Of a stretch of DNA of 64,000 bases, positions 19,461 through 30,837 are shown piece by piece (positions within the stretch are counted from its first letter, which is position 1; each line of letters opens with the position of its first letter). The translations under genes were made by a program, and so were the position numbers. A model generated the notes under the pieces. The model was not told the DNA's origin. It was given only the letters and a program-made list of their open reading frames with translations, and did no database searches. Origin of the DNA: Euptelea pleiosperma (taxonomy: Eukaryota; Streptophyta; Magnoliopsida; Ranunculales; Eupteleaceae); assembly GCA_035048495.1 (NCBI GenBank), contig CM068545.1, forward strand, positions 17,691,702 to 17,755,701, written 5' to 3'.

Positions 19461-22400
19461 ATGATATTCGCTTAAAAGTACGTATTTTCCACTGTTATCT
19501 TCTAAGCGTGTTCACACTCTCCTACGTTAAAATGCTTTATTTATCTATTTTTCTACGTAAGAGTCTCTTTTGTTGCGTAGAACACACTTTTCTGGACGAA
19601 ATGGTATATTTGCATGCATTAAACACATTTTCGGAAGTCTAAACATGAAGTCATTCTAATAGAGTCTCATTACGCGCTTCTTCTGTCGTAGGAAACCCCG
19701 ATGGGACAATTCTCGAGACTTGCGAGCCCACATCGATCAGGAAAGCCCATTATCAAAGCTTAAAGAGCCCACATGCTATGACTAGAAGATATGGGCCAAA
19801 TATGGGCTGAATAAGAGGACCAAAAAGCCGGCCCAAATAACGAAGAGAGCAGGAGAGCCAATGACCAAGAGACGGACCAAAGCGTTTAAAGCCACATGAG
19901 TCAGCAAGGAATGATAGTCTACTCTACTGGAGAAGCGTGAGGATGGTCACAGTGAAAACCAGGGTTCCAGACCCTCTGTCAATACTTTTATCTCCATTTT
20001 CTAATATTTTCTCTCATCTCTTCTTATTCTCTCTCTCTCTTCATCTTTCGGTCCTCGAATCTACTGACCTAACCCCAGAACTCCTGCCCATTGGCTCTGT
20101 CTCATCTCCCTTAGCTTTCGGACCGTTGGATCTTCCACCGGACCGTTGGATCTCTCTAGATCCATCGATCTACCAATCTGGGTCCCAATCAAGTCACCAT
20201 CCATCCGATCGCCATCATATTGTCTATCACATCCTCTTGTGAGACGATGGACATCATCAATCCATGTGGGCCAGTAGTCGGGCCCATCATCATCGACCCG
20301 CTGTCCGACCATTTAGTGGACCCCGTGAATTTCAAAATAATTTCAATTAAATTTTAAAAAATGGGGGGTCCACTAGATGGGGAAATTCCCCAAAGAAAAA
20401 TAGAGTTTTACTTAAAAAAAAAAAATTATTTTTTTATTTTTGAAAAGGACCTTATTTCTATTAAAGGAAATAGGGAGCTTTAAAAGGGGAAGGAGAAGGG
20501 TTCGTTTGAACCCTAATCCCCCTCCTTTCTACTCCTTCCTTCCCCCAAAACCCACTTCTCCTTCTTCCCCTTCTCCCTTGGCCCCATTCTCCTCTTCTTC
20601 ACCTTCTTCTTCATCTTCTCCGTTGTTGTTTCTCGCTGGAGTTGCAGAACTCCGGCCATCTGCAACTCCGTCCTTATCCCCCTTAGCTCCATCTCCTAGC
20701 CTCCTTCTTCCTCCTCTCATCTGCGCTCCCTGCTGCTCTAGCAGTCCTCACCTCTCTCATTGAAAAAAAACAAAACCAGAAAAATAAAAGAAAAGAAGAA
20801 AAGAAGAGAAGAAGAAAGGAGGCCGTCAGCCCGCCATCACGACCATCATCTCCACCTCCTTGGCCGCCCCAACGTCTCCACCTCCAGCACTTCCACCTAG
20901 CTGCTGCCCCCACGTCCATTTCCTCTCCACGTGATCCCATTCACGTTTCCACCTTTCTCTTTCTCCTTTCACCAAGCCGCTCCACCCACGGACTGCAAGT
21001 CCGTCATTAGTGCCGCCCTCCACCGGACTGGTAAACCCTCAACGGCATTGCCGCTTCTCCCTCAACGGTTTCTACAACCGGACTGGTGCGCCACCATCTT
21101 CAACGATTTTGCAAACCTCTGCAACTCCTGGCAACAGCCCCTCTTCTTCATTTTTTTTTCTAGCTAATGCACCTGCTGGTGGCCCCAAACCGGCAAACCT
21201 TTGGCACAACTCACGGTTTGTTTACCGTGAGTGCTTGCTGCCTCGTCCAACAGATCAGTGCGCTGTCTCCAACATTAAACCGACGACTTGCAGGTGCGCC
21301 TGGTGAATGGACAGCAACTCCATACCGCCCCACGTTTCCCTCTCTTATCTCAAGATGCAACAGATAGCTGCTGGCCTGTAACGTGTTCATCAAACCCATC
21401 ACCATGCGCCAGCAGCTATGGTAGCTAATTCGTCCTCCCAAGTCCAGCGTGTTCCCCACGTGGCCTGCACTTAGAGCTGCTCTCCTCTAAGGGCGAAACC
21501 TGCTGGCCCTCTCAATCGCTCCTTCGCCCCAAACCACCCTTCTCTCTATCGCGCGCTTTCTCCAAAAAGAAACAAACAAAAAAGAAAAGAAAAGAAAAAA
21601 AAAAGAGAAGGAGAAGAAGAAGAAGAAGAATGAGAAGGATAGCCCCTACCTGCTACTGTCCCATTAGGCTGAACCACATCCTCCCCTTTACAAGCTCGGC
21701 TTCCACCATTCCCCTATCGGGTGTCACTAAGGTGTCCTTGCAGCCCGTACCAAGTCGTGCACCATCCCATGGCCAGCAACCATCACTTGGCCGGACATGT
21801 TCATGATCCATCTCATGGTAAGTGGTGAGTTATCTTTCTCTCTCTTCCTCTTTAGATTCTCTTTCTATCTTCTCTCTCTAGGAATACTTCCTCTCTTAAG
21901 TTTCTCTCTCTAGGTTATTTTAGCATTTTCTCTCTCTACCCTACTTTCTCTCTCTCTTGTTTGACCCTCTTTAAATGCTTTATAGATTAGATGTTTTAGG
22001 TTTGTTTCTTTTCATTGTAAGCTACTTCGGAAGTTGATTTAATACAATCGGTTCTTATTGAATTTGTTTGAGTTCTTCTATTTTTATGTTTTATTTTTTG
22101 TTATTACTGCATTTGTTAATGGATAAAAATCTCCCAAGAATAAATGTTTTAATGCTCGACCCCATCATTCTCACCCCTCCATCATTTCTTTTTAGCAATT
22201 TCTATGGAAAAATTTGTTATTTCATGCCTTGAATCGTGCTAATCCGACTAATTCCGAGTGCGGATCGACATCAGACACGAATCCCTATACCAAGCTCATG
22301 TTTTTGCAGGATAAAATCTCGGATAAGTTACAAATGTGTTGAGATTAGGGTTTCCGTAATCAACGACGCGAAAAAACCAACTTTCAACAGACCAAGCGTA

Positions 22401-22720
22401 GAACTGGGCTCGACACGAGCAGTCTGCATCCGACAGGGACGAAGTGTCGGCAGGGTCTTTGTCGAGAAAAGAGGAAAGAGAAGAGAGAGGGTAGAAATCG
22501 CCTTCGGAAACTCAGAGCTTGTAAAAAAATGAAAAATGATTGGGGGTGGGGGTATTTATACTGGCGATGCCTGGCATTATTAGCAGGGCATCTTGGCATT
22601 AGCAGAACCCGTAATAAATGCGTAATCATTACAGATTCCGTTCGGACGATACGTTTTGCACGCCCGAACGGTTCGACGGTTGGTTTCTCTGACAGCTGGA
22701 CCAGTAGCATGTCAACTGTC
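19461..22720 (+). other. Non-coding 3' internal region of the Tat element
   Basis: No recognised protein is encoded. The region has CT-rich tracts (about 20025-20045 and 21830-21960), a C-rich stretch at 20515-20760, and purine-rich A/G text at 21565-21640. Long non-coding 3' regions are typical of the lineage. Several open frames of Pro/Ser or Arg/Gly bias are read as compositional. Confidence 0.6.
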
Positions 22721-22735
22721 CTAGAAAGGGGGCGA
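22721..22735 (+). other. Polypurine tract
   Basis: AGAAAGGGGGCGA lies immediately before the 3' LTR, where plus-strand DNA synthesis would be primed. Confidence 0.7.
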
Positions 22736-23709
22736 TGTGGGTACCCTATTTTTAGAGACGCAACAATAAGGCCACGTGTCACTTAATGAGGCACATTCTC
22801 CGAGCAGAAGCACGTGGGCTCCCGTAGGTCGTGGACCATCTCGGCCCAGAATCCAACAGGCATACCTTCTTCCCAACACTATCCAACTAAGTATAAGGTA
22901 TGCCGGGACAGAGCCTTAACCGTCCTTATCGGAACAGCGGCCGACACTGTCTGACTAAAGCATAAGGCTAGTCGAAACAGGGTAGCCATTCGTCCTAATC
23001 GGAACAGCTGCCGACGCCGTCTGACTGAAGGATGAACCCTGTTGCAACGGCAGGAGCCGGCCGTCCTTGTCTGAATGGCTGCCGACATTGTCCGACAAAT
23101 GGATTGGGCTAGTCGAAACAACATGATCGATATTTGACCTTATCAGAATGCCTGACGACACCGTCTGATTAAAAATGTTTCACATCGGAGCAACTGCAGG
23201 GGCCGACCAGCCAAATAGAAAAGGCTTGTCACCCGAAATTCATAGGCAGATGACCCAGACATTCACAACGTCAACTCACAGAGCGCTCGGACGAAGCATT
23301 CCCCTCAGATTAAGAAGCATAACAGAAAATCGTTATCAAGAAACGACGGTTGTAGGCTCCTCAACAACGACGCGCTCCTTGTTGAGGGCCCTATAAAAAG
23401 GAAAGAAGATCAAGTGGAAAAATCATGAGAAAAAGTAGGAATGAGACCGAAACAAACAGGTATCAAGAACAAGACCCAGAGTATTTCGATCCACCCTGAC
23501 TTGAGCGTCGGAGTGTGATTTGCAAGTACCACGGTGACCGGAGACACGACAGCATTCGCGAAGGGACAAGTCCGGGAAAGAAGGAGCACGTCGACATATT
23601 TCACAAGATCCTCGGAGGCAAGGCCGATCACGCCGGGCTGTTCATCTACCAATCACCAATCCGTATCCTCGGGGATTGTGCGGGTAAAAGACAGGAATTT
23701 TCTCTCACA
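22736..23709 (+). repeat. 3' LTR
   Basis: It runs from TGTGGGTACCC to CTCTCACA, 974 bp, collinear with the 5' LTR. It is followed directly by the second copy of the GATAT target duplication. Confidence 0.9.
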
Positions 23710-23890
23710 GATATATTATATAAATATAATATAGTATATTATATAAATATAATATATTATATTATATATTATATATTATATAATATTAATATTATATAAT
23801 ATAATAATAAAATTATTATTATATTATAATATAATATAATATTATAATATATTATATATATTATTTTACATAATATACAATATAGTAAAA
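23710..23890. repeat. AT-rich low-complexity tract
   Basis: Nearly pure A/T with many TATAATA words. It belongs to the TIR element that received the retrotransposon, and AT-rich text also precedes the left LTR (12895-12922). Confidence 0.8.
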
Positions 23891-24296
23891 AAAATTATTT
23901 AAATATAGTGTGATGCACCGTGCGATGCACCATAAGTATGTTTTATGGTATAATGGCGCATGTTGTAACAAGCAATTTCGCACGTGTTTTGATTCTCAGG
24001 GGAGGCGTGTGTAAAAAAACAAACACAGCCTGAATCACACGTCTAGCATTGTACTTGCAATATTATGGTACTTTCATAGGTGAATTAACAGGTACATGAT
24101 GCATATCACGTTTTAATGTTAGTCAAATAATGGTTAAACTAGGTCAAGGGGGGTAATCTGAAAGTTTGAAAGTATAAGGGGGTGTTACTAATTACTTTTA
24201 CATTTCAGGGGGCTGTTACTAAAATACTCTCATGTATTTTCTTGAAGAATTTCATAAAGTCGCGACAGTCATGGTGAATGGAAGAGAAAGAGCAGC

Positions 24297-24677
24297 CATG
24301 TTTTAAAAACGGCCGTTTAAACGGTTTTAACAGATGTTTAAACGGTAAAGCCCCAAGCCCGTTTCCTTTAAAACCATTTAAACACCTTTTAACGCTTTTG
24401 AATTTAACGGCCGTTTTTTTGTTTTAACGGCCGTTAAAATCGTTTAAACATCCATTAAATTCTAAAAAATTTTGTGAAAAAGAACGGCTGTTAAATCTGT
24501 TTAATTCAGTTAAATTCCATTTTTTCTAATTTTCAAATTTCAAAATTTGAATTTCAGCGCCATTTTTTTTCGTTTTTTCTGTTTTTGCCCCTGGCCGTTT
24601 CAATCCGTTTTAACGGCCGTTTAAACGGTAACGCCCCCAGTCCGTTTAACCGTTAAAACGGCCTCCTTTAAACCTTG
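24297..24677 (-). mobile_element. hAT-like MITE, AACGG type (copy 3)
   Basis: Inverted relative to copies 1 and 2. It starts CATGTTTTAAAAACGG and ends CCTTTAAACCTTG. The flanks AGAGCAGC (24289-24296) and AGAGCAAC (24678-24685) agree at seven of eight bases. Confidence 0.78.
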
Positions 24678-24920
24678 AGAGCAACTTCGCCTTCTCAGGA
24701 TCACGATGGTACTTGTCTCTGGGCTGTTCTTCGATGCAGACTTCTCTATCAAAATTTTGCTGTAGAAGTCCATCATATTGCAACGTAGTAGAATTGTTCG
24801 GGCTCACTTGTCCCTTGAATGTCTAGCCCACACTACGATGGACCTACAGACCAAAAATCAGTGTGATTGGTGATTTGTAGCCGTAGGATTTGAGCATTTT
24901 TTCCATCATGGGCTTTATGA
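24678..24920. repeat. Dispersed repeat, left part, split by a CACTA element
   Basis: Text such as GGGCTGTTCTT, GGTGGACCTACA-like and CCAAAAATCAGTGTGATT is collinear with 62160-62345 in GLR-E intron 2. The right part continues at 29654-29860. The uninterrupted copy at 62160-62470 shows the site before CACTA insertion. Confidence 0.7.
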
Positions 24921-25500
24921 CACTACACCAAAATTACAAAAAAAGGACGCACTAGATGTGTCCTTTTTGTGAAAAAAAGACACACCTAGTGTGTCACAAG
25001 GTGTGTCTTTTATAGAGGTGTCTTTTTTTTTTGTAGAGGCACTTGGTATGTCTTATTTTATGTCAAACAATAAGACACATCTAGTATGTCCATTAATAGT
25101 GACACAATAGGTGAGTCTTTTTGAAATTTAAATGTTTTTTTTTAATTTTTTGGGCTGCCCACTACCCAAAAACCTGACAAATGAATCTGAATTTTTTTCA
25201 AAATTTTTTTTTTTGGCTGCCCCGTCTACCAAAAAACCTGATAAATGAATTTGAAATTTAATGAGTTTTCAATTTGTACGATCTTTAAGAGACACCAAAG
25301 ATACAAAAATTCTCATATCAATATCAATGAATCTTTACCACTAAACAACAATCAAAAGCAAACTTTTTAAGTTAAATACTTAAACACTGTTGATGACTAT
25401 CAATACTTATTGATGGGAGTGGTGAGAGGGAGCAACAACCCACCCACCCTAATGGCGTTATAGCTGACGAGGGTGGGAACTCACATGCATTCCAACATGC

Positions 25501-25838
25501 TTAAAACTTATCCACGCTCACTCCATCTCGAAGGACGTCCGTCATAAGCTTCTCTTCTCCTAGTTTTCTTTATCCCAACTGTTCAATGGATCTTCGATCC
25601 TTCGGTGGAGATGAGGTCACTTTCACCCAAATAATCACCTTCGTCTTCATCCCCTCGACATCAACTAACTTTCCTTTCTCCAGATGACCAGTCACAGTTG
25701 TGGAGAAACACAAGACCAAAGAGTCCTTATACCCAACTTCACATACAGAAGGTATGTACGAAGTTAGCTTCCCGTCTCTTTGTTAAACTCGTAGTTGGTT
25801 GCATCTCGAGGGAAGATAGCTACTGCCATGTCGTATTC
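25501..25838 (-). pseudogene. Captured DUF538-family gene fragment
   Basis: The exon begins after an AG at 25840-25839 and reads EYDMAVAIFPRDATNYEFN, then, after a stop and a frame change, TTVTGHLEKGKLVDVEGM followed by KVIIWVKVT. After another frame change it reads GIKKTRRREAYD and ends DVLRDGVSVDKF plus a stop. This order and wording match plant DUF538 proteins, whose function is poorly known. At least two frameshifts and one stop make it a pseudogene. Family assignment is from recall of the motif pattern. Confidence 0.68.
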
Positions 25839-26175
25839 CTGTAACAAACATAGGTCATGTGAACAACATTAAATCAATAAGGACATTAGATGATAAGAAA
25901 ATAACAAACCTTTAAGGTGAGTTAAAGATCACACCGTGGAGGATTAACCCCATAAATTAATATTAGTGTCATTAGGTAAAATTTATTAATGAGAACGGAA
26001 AGTCCAAAGAATCTTTCTAATGGATTTATATGTTTGAGGCTTTAATCACGAAGAGGCTAACTTCAGATATAACCCTCAATAATAACCAATCTAGTCCCAA
26101 GCATATAAATCGACTAACTTAGAGAGCTAGCTTAACACATCACACAGTTAATGTGAGAAGATAATAGTTACGTAC

Positions 26176-26377
26176 ATTTTGGTCGTTCCCTGGATCAGCA
26201 TGTCCATCTTGAGCAAAGAAATCCAAAATCAAGTTTCCTAGAAAGGCTCCTACATCGTATCCCATTGGTCCATAAACTGCAAATTCAGGGTCTATAACCT
26301 GAGTGGAATCACGAGTTACCATGACAGAACTAGTATGGAGATCTCCATGTATTAGAGCTTGTGCTCTCTCGCAGAAC
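26176..26377 (-). pseudogene. Captured methylthioribose kinase (MTK) exon
   Basis: An exon with intact acceptor (AG before 26377) and donor (GT after 26176) encodes [19 protein letters not shown], then [20 protein letters not shown] and [23 protein letters not shown] is the catalytic loop and the DPEFA segment the metal-binding aspartate region of the MTK aminoglycoside-kinase-like fold. MTK phosphorylates methylthioribose in the methionine salvage (Yang) cycle. Only this one exon, about 67 codons, is present. Plant MTKs are about 420 residues long. The reading frame is open. It could be transcribed as part of a chimeric transcript but cannot make an active kinase alone. Confidence 0.85.
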
Positions 26378-28202
26378 CTACAGAATAGGCAACAATTAGT
26401 ATCTAATAGGATTTCAATATCCAATATATTATAAAACAAACTCATAACTAATAGAGTGTAGAGTTGCCACAAACTATAGAAAGAAAATGCAGAAAATAAA
26501 AATAATACATGGCTTTCAATTTGGCAACTTCAAGCTTCAAACTATTATCCACCCAAACAGCCTCAGCATCACAATCAAGAAAAGGAGAAGTCCGTTGATT
26601 ATATTGAGATACTTTTTAAGGGTCCGAAAAACAACCTTCTCTGTGAGCCTACATAACTCCACATTCCCACAAAATTCAGCAATTGCACCAATCATCAAGA
26701 ACGTGTTAATGTTAGATTTATAAAAAAACTCAAATCAATGTGCATTAAAGTTCAATAGTTTGCATTCTACCCCACAAGCCCTAACTCAAATATTCCTGGT
26801 AAAGTTGTTCAATACAACAATAGTTACCTCTTGTCTCTCAATGAACCATTGTTGCTTGAGATCGTATAGTTGAAAAGAAACTACAAGTAAAAAATGTATA
26901 AGTTTAGATTCACCAACACATCAATATATAAGCATGTGAGATGGGTCTCAAATTAATCTGAAATACAAGTAACCTAACAAAGTTCCGCAAACCCATAACC
27001 ATATTTTGCTCATGAACTTCAAATGCCCATTTATCATACCTATCAGAAAATGCCTATTTATCTTAGACAGAAAAATGTCTATTCATCTTAGTGCCTTCAC
27101 GACCCAAATAACGGCCATCCATTTTGGTAAACTGGTTGAGATTTTCAATATCACATATTTTGGCAAATAATGTTCTGATTGTCAAAACACCCGTAAGGTA
27201 ACTCCTTTAAAAACCTATTTTTTCTCAAATCAGGTCTGCCCTGTTTCCAAAAGTTAGATAATTTATTGGATAATGTCAAATTGGATGAATCCAAATCAGG
27301 CATCCAAACAGGTTCTTTCTCTACTTTACATGGCATCTACTAGTCACCACACACAAGCATGGTTGATATATATGTTCATGAAATTATGAATATTATGTTC
27401 ATTACTTTGCTCAATGTGCATACCCTATTTTTATGCATATACCCATGCTCATGCTCTACATCATAGATTGTCTTCATGACGAGAACGATGCAACAACAGG
27501 AACTGAAGTAACAGAACTTTTCAATCGGTAGTGGATCCATGTAGGTGACCTTTTGAGAAAATATTAGCTAAGATTGGATGATTTTAACCATCCGATTATG
27601 AGTCTAGAGAGGAAAAAAGAAGCATTTTCTCTAGACTCCTACTCTTATATTTATAGCTGTGCAAAAAAAAAAAAGACAATTGGTTGGATAATTAGGATCA
27701 TCCACTAGGGCTGAATTTCAGTCCAGGATAACTTCGAAATGGAGTTTGCAATTTAGACACTTTTTCTTGGCAAAGAAAAAAGGACGCTTTAAGACTCTGT
27801 ATGGTTTCCCTGAATAAGTTTTCTAGAGATGATTTTTGCATGTAAATGTCATAAAAAAATTTGTGTCAACACTTTCTGACATACGCATCTTTTCCTATAA
27901 AATTTTTGTCGATCACCATACAAAGCTTAGATGTCGTAGAACTTTTTCTGTATCAACACTTCCTGAAATACAAATCATTTTTTCGTAAAACTTTTTGTTG
28001 ATCACTATATAGAGCCTATATTGATAAGAACATTACCTCTTGAATGGGGAAGAGCCAACCGGTATGTCTCCTTAAGCTAATTAAATGCTATAAGAAGTGT
28101 TGAGAATTAATTAGAAGAAATTCAAAAAAGAAATCCAGCCCTCTCTCTTCTTTTTGCTACTTGGGCAATGTATAGCAGAAAATGACGACCTGAGAAACTC
28201 AC
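26378..28202. other. CACTA interior without recognised coding sequence
   Basis: Mostly AT-rich. Parts may be introns captured together with the MTK exon. Two related blocks, near 27870-27925 and 27940-28020, repeat words like TTTTTCTGTATCAACACTT. No further exon of MTK was recognised. Confidence 0.4.
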
Positions 28203-28444
28203 CGAAACAGGAAGCTCTGTGGGTAGTTCTGAACTGCTATAGGTGCTGTTTCTAGAGAAAACAGAAATAGACCCGCCAAACTGTCTGGTGGGGCAAGCCA
28301 ACTGCCTTGGAAGCCATTGCAATCTCCTCCGACAGCTCCTCCTTTGACGTCTTCACTTGGAAAATCAAGTAAATCATCTATGTGGTCGAAGAAATCCCCG
28401 TAGATATCCATGTCTATTTCATCTATAAAGATGGGCCCCATCAA
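28203..28444 (-). pseudogene. Captured GATA transcription factor 5' exon fragment
   Basis: Starting at the ATG at 28444 the frame reads MMGPIFIDEID, then GDFFDHIDDLLDFPSEDV. This acidic N-terminal motif is characteristic of plant subfamily A GATA factors such as the GATA8 type. Around 28270 the frame shifts, and the following SSSELPTELPVS in the neighbouring frame continues the same family pattern. It ends at an intact GTGAGT donor. The GATA zinc finger is absent. The host gene would act as a nuclear transcription factor; this fragment cannot. Confidence 0.65.
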
Positions 28445-28624
28445 GGTTCCTGAAGAAGATTAAATGAAGTACTAGAAAGATTATAAAGGGTTCCCTCTTC
28501 GTTTCAATAACTTAATAATAGATAACTAATGATAAAACTCATGGTGTGTATCCACTTCAGTTGCAAAAGGGTTGCAACACTATTGAGTACTTGAGAAATC
28601 CAACAAATAAACTCCAATATGTAA

Positions 28625-28807
28625 ACTGGATCTTGCGACCAACAAAAGCCTAATAGTCAGCTTTCTCATGATCAACTGATCAACTAGGACATTAGAGAGG
28701 AGTACATCAGACATGGAGCAAAGGAGTACCGCTGCAATCACCATGAAACTGGAGGAATTGCGTCGAAGGATTCTAACAGTTTCTCGTAAGATCTCCAATG
28801 CATTCAT
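28625..28807 (-). pseudogene. Captured membrane-protein exon fragment
   Basis: From an ATG at 28807 the frame reads MNALEILRETVRILRRNSSS, then a hydrophobic span (VIAAVLLC...VLLSNVLVDQ) and RLLLVARSS. The pattern recalls an uncharacterised plant multi-pass membrane protein family, though that recall is weak. Coding resemblance stops after the SS. The frame runs on to a stop near 28580. Confidence 0.45.
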
Positions 28808-29653
28808 TGTATAGAAATCATAAAGGGATCTGTAAAGCTATTATAATAAATCATAAATCCAAACCATTCCATTAAAACCTAACCCTAACGATCTCATAGC
28901 CAATCTATTGATCGAAACCTAAACCAGAAAAACTAGAAGGAACTTCAAGAGATTCAAACATTCACCAAACCCTACGGATCTGCAACTTCTCTATTCAGAA
29001 ACTCAGAGCTCAAGCTAAAGAAATCGAAGAGGAGAAACTCAATTTCAAAACAATTACCTTCAATTTGTTAATCAAAACCTAACAGAAACCATATCTTACA
29101 GGAACCTATGGAGCTTCGATTATTCAAAAACAAAAACCATAAAAATCTAAAGCTTTAGCAGAGAAAAAGCTATACTACTGGAAAATCAAAAAATGATTCG
29201 ATCAGTCGTTATTGAATGAAAGTACCTCTTTGTGTTTGGATCTCTCCATTGTTGAAATAAAATTGTATCTGAGCTTCGATTATTCGTTATTGGTTTCAGC
29301 TCCAACTAGAAGCGGCAGTCGAGTGTCTCTGCTATCGAATCATAACGGATTCTCTCTCCGAACATGAATCCATCCCTGATATATCCGAACGAGTGAATAT
29401 GAGATCGATCGATTAATCGAAAATGAATGAGGAGAAGAATAGAAACCAAAATCCTAACCCCAGATGAAGGAGAGGGTTGACGAATCGCCTCCCGAAGCTC
29501 GCGAATCGCCTCCTCAAGCAAGCGACTCCTCTAAAGAGAAAATGAATGAGGATTGAGAGTTGAGGGTATTTTATTTGTTTTTTTTTAATAAGTTTCAAAA
29601 TTACGAAAAACCCCATTTATTTGGTGTCGTTTTTTTTCAATTTTGGTGTAGTG
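28808..29653. other. Right end region of the CACTA element
   Basis: No conserved protein was seen. The last 100 bases are AT-rich and finish in the terminal inverted repeat. An open frame at 29306-29521 (minus) contains Glu/Arg-rich repeats of REAIR/RELR type without family resemblance. Confidence 0.4.
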
Positions 29654-29870
29654 TTTAACAGACTTATGAGTTGGTTCCAAGCCCGTGATGAAAAGCTAAA
29701 ATCTAATGGCTAGGAATCACTAATCACACTGATTTTTGGTGTGTGGGTCCACAAAGATGTGGGCCAAATATTTAGGGAAGCAGTGAGCTCGAAAGAGTAC
29801 TACGTGGCAACTTGAGGGACTTCTGCATCAAAATTTTAGACGAAACCCCACCTACGAAATCTTTTGAGTC
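29654..29870. repeat. Dispersed repeat, right part
   Basis: Collinear with 62334-62470 in GLR-E intron 2 (CTTATGAGTTGGTTCCAAGC, then TGATTTTTGGTGTGTGGGTC). It resumes exactly where the left part stopped at 24920. Confidence 0.7.
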
Positions 29871-29989
29871 AAAAGTTGACCTTATCGAATATCTGCAACC
29901 AACCAATGATTGCTGACCATATGCTTTCTTATTTATTGGCCCAAAGAATGCAATTGATCATTGGAACAAGGTTCAGGACTCCTCTTTTT

Positions 29990-30837
29990 TACTCCCTAAT
30001 ATCCACTGCCCTTCTCGGCCATGGATTTCACTAATCCAACGATGGTTTTGCTTTGACAAAAAGTGATGCCAGCTCAATACCATCAACCACCGTTGGATTC
30101 TTGGAATCCACGTCCGAGAAGGGGAGTGGCAAATCAGGTAAATTTTCTTTTTATATTAGCATTTAATGCATACGGACCAAAATACCCAAGAATATAAAAA
30201 TGGCTTTATTAAGGATTAACTTCATGGGCATTTTGGTCCATGTGAAGTAAAAAAAAGTTTGGGAATTTTTTACATACCCCCATGTTATCTTTAAAATTTG
30301 ACATACCCCCACAATTTGAAAAAGCTGACATACCCCTAAACCCAAACCCTTGTTCTAAAGTTGAAGACAAGGGCACTTTCGTCCTTTAATACAAAATTTG
30401 ATAGTCAACTCGGGTCAACACTGGTCAAATGACAATGGACCGAGTCATAAGGGGGTATGTCAACTTTTTCAAATGGGGGGGGGGGGGGGTATGTCAAAAA
30501 TTCCCAAAAAATTTATATTTCCTTTATTTTCACTCATGAAATTCTATTTACAAATCAAGTATCAAATTTTCATTTATACCCAAATCATGTTCAAAATTGA
30601 TACAAAGTTAATCTGTTTCAGGAAAGAGAACAAAGAATTGACAAAACAAAGTCTCAACTAAAAATCAAATGCTAATCCTATCTATCTCAATAAATTCACT
30701 TTCATATGCCTAGCCCCTAGGATATACACAGATAGGCTGTTTGGATGGCAGGTATATGCTATCCTAAAAAAACAACCTTGCTTGTTTGTCTCAATTGATA
30801 TAGTGATCAAGAAAAGACGGGCATTTAAAATTAAGTA
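29990..30837. other. Intergenic MITE-like palindromes downstream of GLR-C
   Basis: Two palindromic stretches are visible. In the first (about 30000-30132) CCCTTCTCGG and TGGATTTC-type text pair with GGAATCCACGTCCGAGAAGGGG. In the second (about 30180-30560) CATACCCCC blocks on the left mirror GGGGGTATGTCAA blocks on the right, with a G run of 15 at 30475-30489. No gene was recognised. Confidence 0.5.

Larger units (their letters stand above)
12923..23709 (+). mobile_element. Tat-type Ty3/gypsy LTR retrotransposon, non-autonomous
   Basis: The element is bounded by a perfect 5-bp target duplication GATAT at 12918-12922 and 23710-23714. LTRs start TGTGGGTACCC and end CACA. Its order is LTR, primer site, gag, protease, reverse transcriptase remnant, RNase H, a second RNase H, integrase, a long non-coding 3' region, polypurine tract, LTR. 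The second RNase H domain after the first one marks the Tat lineage of plant gypsy elements. Many stops and frameshifts, plus loss of most of the reverse transcriptase, make it unable to move on its own. The LTRs differ visibly, for example seven or so of the first 60 bases, so the insertion is not recent. Confidence 0.92.
12498..24231. mobile_element. TIR element split by the Tat retrotransposon
   Basis: Text near 12500-12610 (ATTTTAGTAATACCCC, then CCCTTATACTTTCAAA) recurs inverted at 24120-24230. Together they form the two ends of one element of about 950 bp into which the 10.8-kb retrotransposon inserted. A possible 8-bp duplication ATGTATTT lies at 12490-12497 and 24232-24239. The middle is AT-rich. 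Element class is uncertain. Confidence 0.5.
24921..29653. mobile_element. CACTA transposon carrying host gene fragments
   Basis: The left end is CACTACACCAAAATTAC and the complement of the right end is CACTACACCAAAATTG. These are the terminal repeats of the En/Spm (CACTA) superfamily. The left flank TGA and right flank (T)TTA differ, so the 3-bp duplication is imperfect. Comparison with the uninterrupted repeat at about 62333 still places the insertion exactly. No transposase was recognised. Instead, pieces of several unrelated genes lie inside, all on the minus strand: DUF538 (25501-25838), methylthioribose kinase (26176-26377), a GATA factor (28203-28444) and a membrane protein (28625-28807). 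This is the structure of a gene-capturing, non-autonomous element. Confidence 0.85.

Noticed and set aside
20440..21460. Pro/Ser-rich and Arg/Gly-rich frames
   Set aside because: Compositional, within the non-coding 3' part of the retrotransposon. No domain was recognised.
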